A stretch of DNA of 61,135 bases from Lentisphaerota bacterium (lineage in GTDB: Bacteria > Verrucomicrobiota > Kiritimatiellia > PWTM01): positions 1-61,135 of the forward strand of contig VGWF01000008.1 of assembly GCA_016873715.1 (NCBI GenBank). The letters are read 5' to 3'. A program made the translations under genes and the position numbers. Below the pieces are notes generated by a model that ran no database searches, was not told the DNA's origin, and saw only the letters and a list, made by a program, of their open reading frames with translations. Positions 57,866 through 61,135 of the stretch are shown in pieces (position 1 is the first letter of the stretch; each line of letters starts with the position of its first letter).

Positions 57866-60800
57866 ATGGTGTTCCGGGCGCTCAGTCTCCTGGTCCTGGC
57901 CGCCGCGGCGGCGTCCGCCGGCGACGTGACCGGCAACCTCGCGCCCCTCGCGACCGTCACCGCCACCTCCGAGTACAGCGCGCAGTACGCCGCGGCGCGC
58001 GTGGCGGACGGTGTCATCCCGGCCCGCGGCGCGCGCAACGACGCCGGCGGCGCCTGGTGCGTCAACGGCGCGAGCCATCGCGGGGGGGCGGAACTGGTCT
58101 TCGCGTGGCCGGAGCCGCAGACCGTCGCGGAGATCGTCTACTACGGCCGCACCGGCTGGCTGCCGGACGAGAACTGGCGCTCGTGCCGCGTCTTTGCCGA
58201 CGACGCCACGAACGCCGTCGCCGACGCGGAGCTCAAGCCCGGCCACGGGCCGCAGCGCATCCCCCTGGCCGCCCCCGCAACCGCGCGCCGCCTGCGGCTG
58301 GTCTTCCGCGGCTCCTACGGCGGCCCGAACCCGGGCGCGTCGGAAATCCGGATCTTCGGCGCCCCGGCGCCGGACGCCCTCCTCGGCCGCTTCGAACCCT
58401 GCGAGCCGGACGGCAACCCGCCGCGCCCGCCGCCGGTCCCGCTCTCCGACGCGCTGGCGCAGAAGCTGCGCGGCGGCGCGCTCGGTTTCCGCGAGCTGGT
58501 CGCGGCCCGGCGCCACGCCGTGAAGCCGAGCCACGTCTACACCTACCACCAGGAGGGCCTGACGCCGGGCGGCGGACTGTACGTCGTCGCGCCGGGCGCC
58601 CCGGACGCCGCGATGCGCGAGCTGGTCGCCTCGCCGGAGGGCATCATCCTCGACATCGATCTCTCGTTCGACGGCCGCGAGGTGCTGTTCAGCTGGAAGC
58701 GGACGATGGAGGAGCCGTTCCAGCTCTTCGTCGTCGGGATCGACGGCACGGGCCTGCGGCGCATCACGGACCACGACTCGAACAACTTCAACGCGTCGTG
58801 GCTGCCCGGCGGCGACATCGTGTTCCTGTCCGACCGCAAGCCGGCCTACGCCTACTGCTGGGTCACCTCGACGCCGATCCTCTACCGCTGCGACCGCGAC
58901 GGCGGCGGGCTGACGCGGCTCTCCGCGAACTACCTCAACGACTTCACGCCGTCGGTCATGGCCGACGGCCGCATCCTCTACAGCCGCTGGGAGTACGTCG
59001 ACCGGCCGGCGATCCCGATCCAGAGCCTCTGGTCAATCCGTCCCGACGGCACGGGACTCGCGGGCGTGTTCGGCAACCGCGTGCTGAGCCCCGCGACGTT
59101 CATGGAGGCGTTCGACGTCCCCGGCGCGGCGGGGCGGATCCTCTGCGTGATGACCGCGCACAACGGTCCCTGCCGCGGCGCGCTGGGCCTGATTGACCCC
59201 GCTCGCGGCGCGAACGCCCAGGAGGCGATCCGGAACCTGACGCCCGAGGTCGACATCGGCCGCGTCGGCGAGGGCAGCGGGAACCAGGTGCGGGGGCCGT
59301 ACGAGAGCCCCTACCCGCTCGACGCGGAGCATTTCCTCTGCTCGAACGGCGGCACGATCGAGCTGCGCGACTTCGCGGGGACCGGCCGCGCGGTGGTGCG
59401 GGCGCCGGACGGCGGCCCCGGCTGGTTCCAGGCCCGGCCGGTGCGTCCGCGGCCCGCGCCGCCGGCCGTTGCGCGGCCCGCGCCCGCGGAGGCCCCGGAG
59501 GGATGGGCGACGCTGCTGGTGCAGGACGTCTACGCGGGCCTCGAGCCGGCCGTCGCGCGCGGCGAGATCGCCGAGATCGCGGTCGTGCAGGAGGTCGAGA
59601 AGAGCCGCCGGGCCGACGTGAACCGCCGCGCCTTCGGCTTCCAGTTCCCCGTCGTGTCGTGCGGCGCGACCTACGCGCCGAAGAAGGTCTGGGGCTTCGC
59701 GCGCGTCGAGGCCGACGGCTCCGCCCACTTCCGCGCGCCGGCGGGGCTGCCCGTCTACTTCATGGCCCTCGACCGCCACGGCCGCGCCCTGCAGCGGATG
59801 CGGACCTTCACGCACCTGATGCCCGGCGAGTCGCAGAGCTGCATCGGCTGCCACGCCGACCGCAACGCGGCGACGCACCCGCCGGCCGGCTCGAGCCTTC
59901 CGCTCGCCGCGCGGCGCACCGCGGAGCCCCTCCGCGAGCCGGAGTGGGGCCTGCGCGGCTTCGACTACGCCTCGATCGTGCAGCCGGTGCTCGACCGCCA
60001 CTGCGCCGGCTGCCACGGCCCGGTTGCGCGCGCCGGCGGCCTGGACCTCTCGGCCGACCGGACCGACTTCTTCTGCGTCTCCTACGAGCACCTCGCCCGG
60101 AAGGGCACCGGCGCCGAGCGATGGGAGGTCGGCGGGCACGCCCCGCGCTCCATGGGCGCCAGCCGCTACACGAGCTGGATCCCGACCTACAACGGCATGG
60201 AGTCGGACATCCTCGAGATCGCGCCGCGCCGCTGGGGCTCGCCCGCGAGCCGGCTCGCCGACCTCATGCTCGCGGGCCACCCGGACGACGGCGGCCGACC
60301 GCGTGTCGCGCTCGCCGAGACGGACCGGCGGCGGATCCTCGCGTGGATCGACCTCAACGTGCCCTACTACGGCACCTCCGAGTCGCGCCACCCCGACCTC
60401 CCCGGATGCCGGCGCGTGGTCCCGGAACGGCTCGACGCCGTTCTCGCCGACGTCGCCGCGCGGCGCTGCACCCCGTGCCACGAGGGCGGACGGATCCCGC
60501 GCGAGTTCTTCACGCGCATCACGAACCCGGAGAACAACGCGTTTCTGCTCGCCCCCCTCGCGCGCGCCGCCGGCGGAGCCGAGACCTGCGGACGCGCCGT
60601 CTTCGCGACGCGCGACGATCCCGACTACCGCGCCATCCTCGACACCTTCGGGCCGGTCGCCGACCTTCTCGCGCGCGAGCCGCGCGAGGACCTGCCCGCC
60701 CCGCCCAGCCTGTCGTCCTCGCGGGACCGGCGGTGGGACGCGAAACGACCCTCGAATCAAGGCCAGGGCGCTGCCGCGTCGCGCCCCCGCAACCGCAAGG

Positions 60801-61135
60801 GCTCCGGCGTCCACCCGCGACTCCGCTCCGCCGACCGGACGGCGCCGCGCCCCGCGAGGAAGATGCGTCGGCCCTGCTCGCCCACCCAGGGCAGACGCAT
60901 CTTGTTCCTGTCGAAACCGAGCCGTGTGCGCGGGACCCTCAGGATTCCCCTTCCATCGCCGGGAAAGGGAGATCCCAGCCGAACGATCCTTGAATCAAGG
61001 CGAAGGCGATGCCGCGGCGCGCACCGGGTGGCCCCGAACCCGCGAGGGGCCCGGCCGGGAACGCGCATCGTGCCGAAGGCTGGCGTGCCACGCCGGAGCC
61101 CCGCCCTGCGGGGCGAAGGCGGGACTCGTGTCCGC
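57866..61135 (+). CDS. Secreted discoidin / HZS-alpha-like / triheme cytochrome c protein, 3' end not reached
   Basis: At least 1090 residues, open to the window end. Signal peptide (LSLLVLAAAAASAG); residues 20-155 resemble an F5/8 type C (discoidin) domain (NLAPLATVTATSEYSAQYAA). Residues ~210-470 match the hydrazine-synthase alpha-subunit middle domain (ILDIDLSFDGREVLFSWKRT, ILYSRWEYVDRP, TAHNGPCRGALGL, with TolB/PD40-like repeats). Three CxxCH haem sites: Cys659-His663, Cys713-His717, Cys868-His872. Such proteins are frequent in Planctomycetota and Lentisphaerota without anammox. Native sequence probably ends near 60740 (AREPREDLPAPPS); what follows is 395-bp-element sequence read in frame. 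Confidence 0.78.
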   Translation, partial: MVFRALSLLVLAAAAASAGDVTGNLAPLATVTATSEYSAQYAAARVADGVIPARGARNDAGGAWCVNGASHRGGAELVFAWPEPQTVAEIVYYGRTGWLPDENWRSCRVFADDATNAVADAELKPGHGPQRIPLAAPATARRLRLVFRGSYGGPNPGASEIRIFGAPAPDALLGRFEPCEPDGNPPRPPPVPLSDALAQKLRGGALGFRELVAARRHAVKPSHVYTYHQEGLTPGGGLYVVAPGAPDAAMRELVASPEGIILDIDLSFDGREVLFSWKRTMEEPFQLFVVGIDGTGLRRITDHDSNNFNASWLPGGDIVFLSDRKPAYAYCWVTSTPILYRCDRDGGGLTRLSANYLNDFTPSVMADGRILYSRWEYVDRPAIPIQSLWSIRPDGTGLAGVFGNRVLSPATFMEAFDVPGAAGRILCVMTAHNGPCRGALGLIDPARGANAQEAIRNLTPEVDIGRVGEGSGNQVRGPYESPYPLDAEHFLCSNGGTIELRDFAGTGRAVVRAPDGGPGWFQARPVRPRPAPPAVARPAPAEAPEGWATLLVQDVYAGLEPAVARGEIAEIAVVQEVEKSRRADVNRRAFGFQFPVVSCGATYAPKKVWGFARVEADGSAHFRAPAGLPVYFMALDRHGRALQRMRTFTHLMPGESQSCIGCHADRNAATHPPAGSSLPLAARRTAEPLREPEWGLRGFDYASIVQPVLDRHCAGCHGPVARAGGLDLSADRTDFFCVSYEHLARKGTGAERWEVGGHAPRSMGASRYTSWIPTYNGMESDILEIAPRRWGSPASRLADLMLAGHPDDGGRPRVALAETDRRRILAWIDLNVPYYGTSESRHPDLPGCRRVVPERLDAVLADVAARRCTPCHEGGRIPREFFTRITNPENNAFLLAPLARAAGGAETCGRAVFATRDDPDYRAILDTFGPVADLLAREPREDLPAPPSLSSSRDRRWDAKRPSNQGQGAAASRPRNRKGSGVHPRLRSADRTAPRPARKMRRPCSPTQGRRILFLSKPSRVRGTLRIPLPSPGKGDPSRTILESRRRRCRGAHRVAPNPRGARPGTRIVPKAGVPRRSPALRGEGGTRVR
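60742..60877 (-). mobile_element. Truncated copy of the 395-bp element family
   Basis: Read on the minus strand from 60877: an imperfect terminal repeat (GCAGGGCCGACGCATCTT), then sequence matching 821-905 of the complete copy, then a jump to a variant of its 1085-1105 segment (CTTGATTCGAGGGTCG). It ends inside the reading frame of the three-haem protein. Confidence 0.65.
60886..61135 (-). mobile_element. Second right-end copy of the 395-bp element, cut by the window edge
   Basis: Begins with the exact terminal repeat CCAGGGCAGACGCATCTT (60886-60903) and continues as the reverse complement of 1179 back to about 966 of the complete copy, with only scattered differences up to ~61064. Its other end should lie near 61280. 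It is separated from the truncated copy by 8 bp (60878-60885), the size of the family's target duplication. Confidence 0.8.

Noticed and set aside
59033-60814. Long minus-strand frame opposite the three-haem protein
   Set aside because: Translation is Ala/Arg/Gly/Val-rich without motifs; the plus-strand frame has a signal peptide, a recognisable domain and three CxxCH sites.

Overview
The window is a high-GC bacterial chromosome segment. Its gene content points to the PVC/Planctomycetota-like assemblage (Kiritimatiellota, Lentisphaerota, Verrucomicrobiota, Planctomycetota or a relative). The clues are a type II pseudopilin with the GFTLVEMLVVIAIIAILL start, two sulfatases, a WPQWRG-type PQQ-like propeller, Tat-exported Gfo/Idh/MocA and aldo/keto reductases, a hydrazine-synthase-alpha-like multihaem protein and a REP-associated transposase. 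No rRNA, tRNA or other clean phylogenetic marker is present, so the phylum call is an inference.

Layout. 1-784: 3' part of bioA. 803-1197: a 395-bp non-coding mobile element with 18-bp terminal inverted repeats and an 8-bp target duplication. 1286-2920: DUF2271 protein, pseudopilin, small membrane protein. 3021-10068: an ArsR-controlled RND efflux operon (arsR, tolC-like, MFP, RND) followed by small membrane and cysteine-containing proteins (DUF6132-like, DUF302, DUF2892). 10086-13263 (minus): iron module, a DtxR-FeoA fusion followed by FeoB split into separate GTPase and permease genes. 13294-16664: rsmB, a DedA protein, trmFO. 16690-17220: a cluster of GGGGACAG-bounded repeats. 17147-21427: thioesterase, ROK repressor, Gfo/Idh/MocA oxidoreductase, outer-membrane protein. 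21562-27142 (minus): an ATP-grasp PEP/pyruvate-binding protein, a DUF1573 protein, and a von Willebrand A domain split over two secreted, overlapping genes, the first of which also carries a caspase-like domain. 27396-28358: RAYT transposase. 28680-41179: secreted proteins, LemA, M20 peptidase, PQQ-like propeller, two sulfatases, aldo/keto reductase, a glycosidase-like and a lyase-like protein, probably a glycan-degradation neighbourhood, with a 6.4-copy 87-bp tandem hairpin array in the middle. 41419-42857: Nudix and TIGR01777 epimerase. 42991-55356: a surface-polysaccharide cluster of glycosyltransferases and membrane proteins, mostly joined by ATGA/GTGA overlaps. 55387-57650: HD hydrolase, APH-type kinase, lipoprotein. 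57866-end: a discoidin/HZS-alpha-like/three-haem protein whose frame runs without a stop into two more copies of the 395-bp element family at the window edge.

Expression. Many first genes of transcription units have a recognisable -35 (TTGnnn), a 16-18 bp spacer, a TAnnnT -10, and then the start codon only 6-10 nt downstream with no Shine-Dalgarno. This geometry predicts leaderless or near-leaderless mRNAs. Genes inside operons, and another set of genes, use normal GGAGG-type sites. The most striking case is arsR, where a perfect 22-bp palindrome fills the promoter spacer.

Less ordinary points: three unrelated intergenic repeat systems (395-bp elements with inverted ends; GGGGACAGAG elements shared with the RAYT locus; GGAGGG-footed REP hairpins with covarying stems), three heptanucleotide-period arrays, the split vWA pair, and the PEP-binding protein whose RecA/KaiC-like N-terminus has no P-loop.
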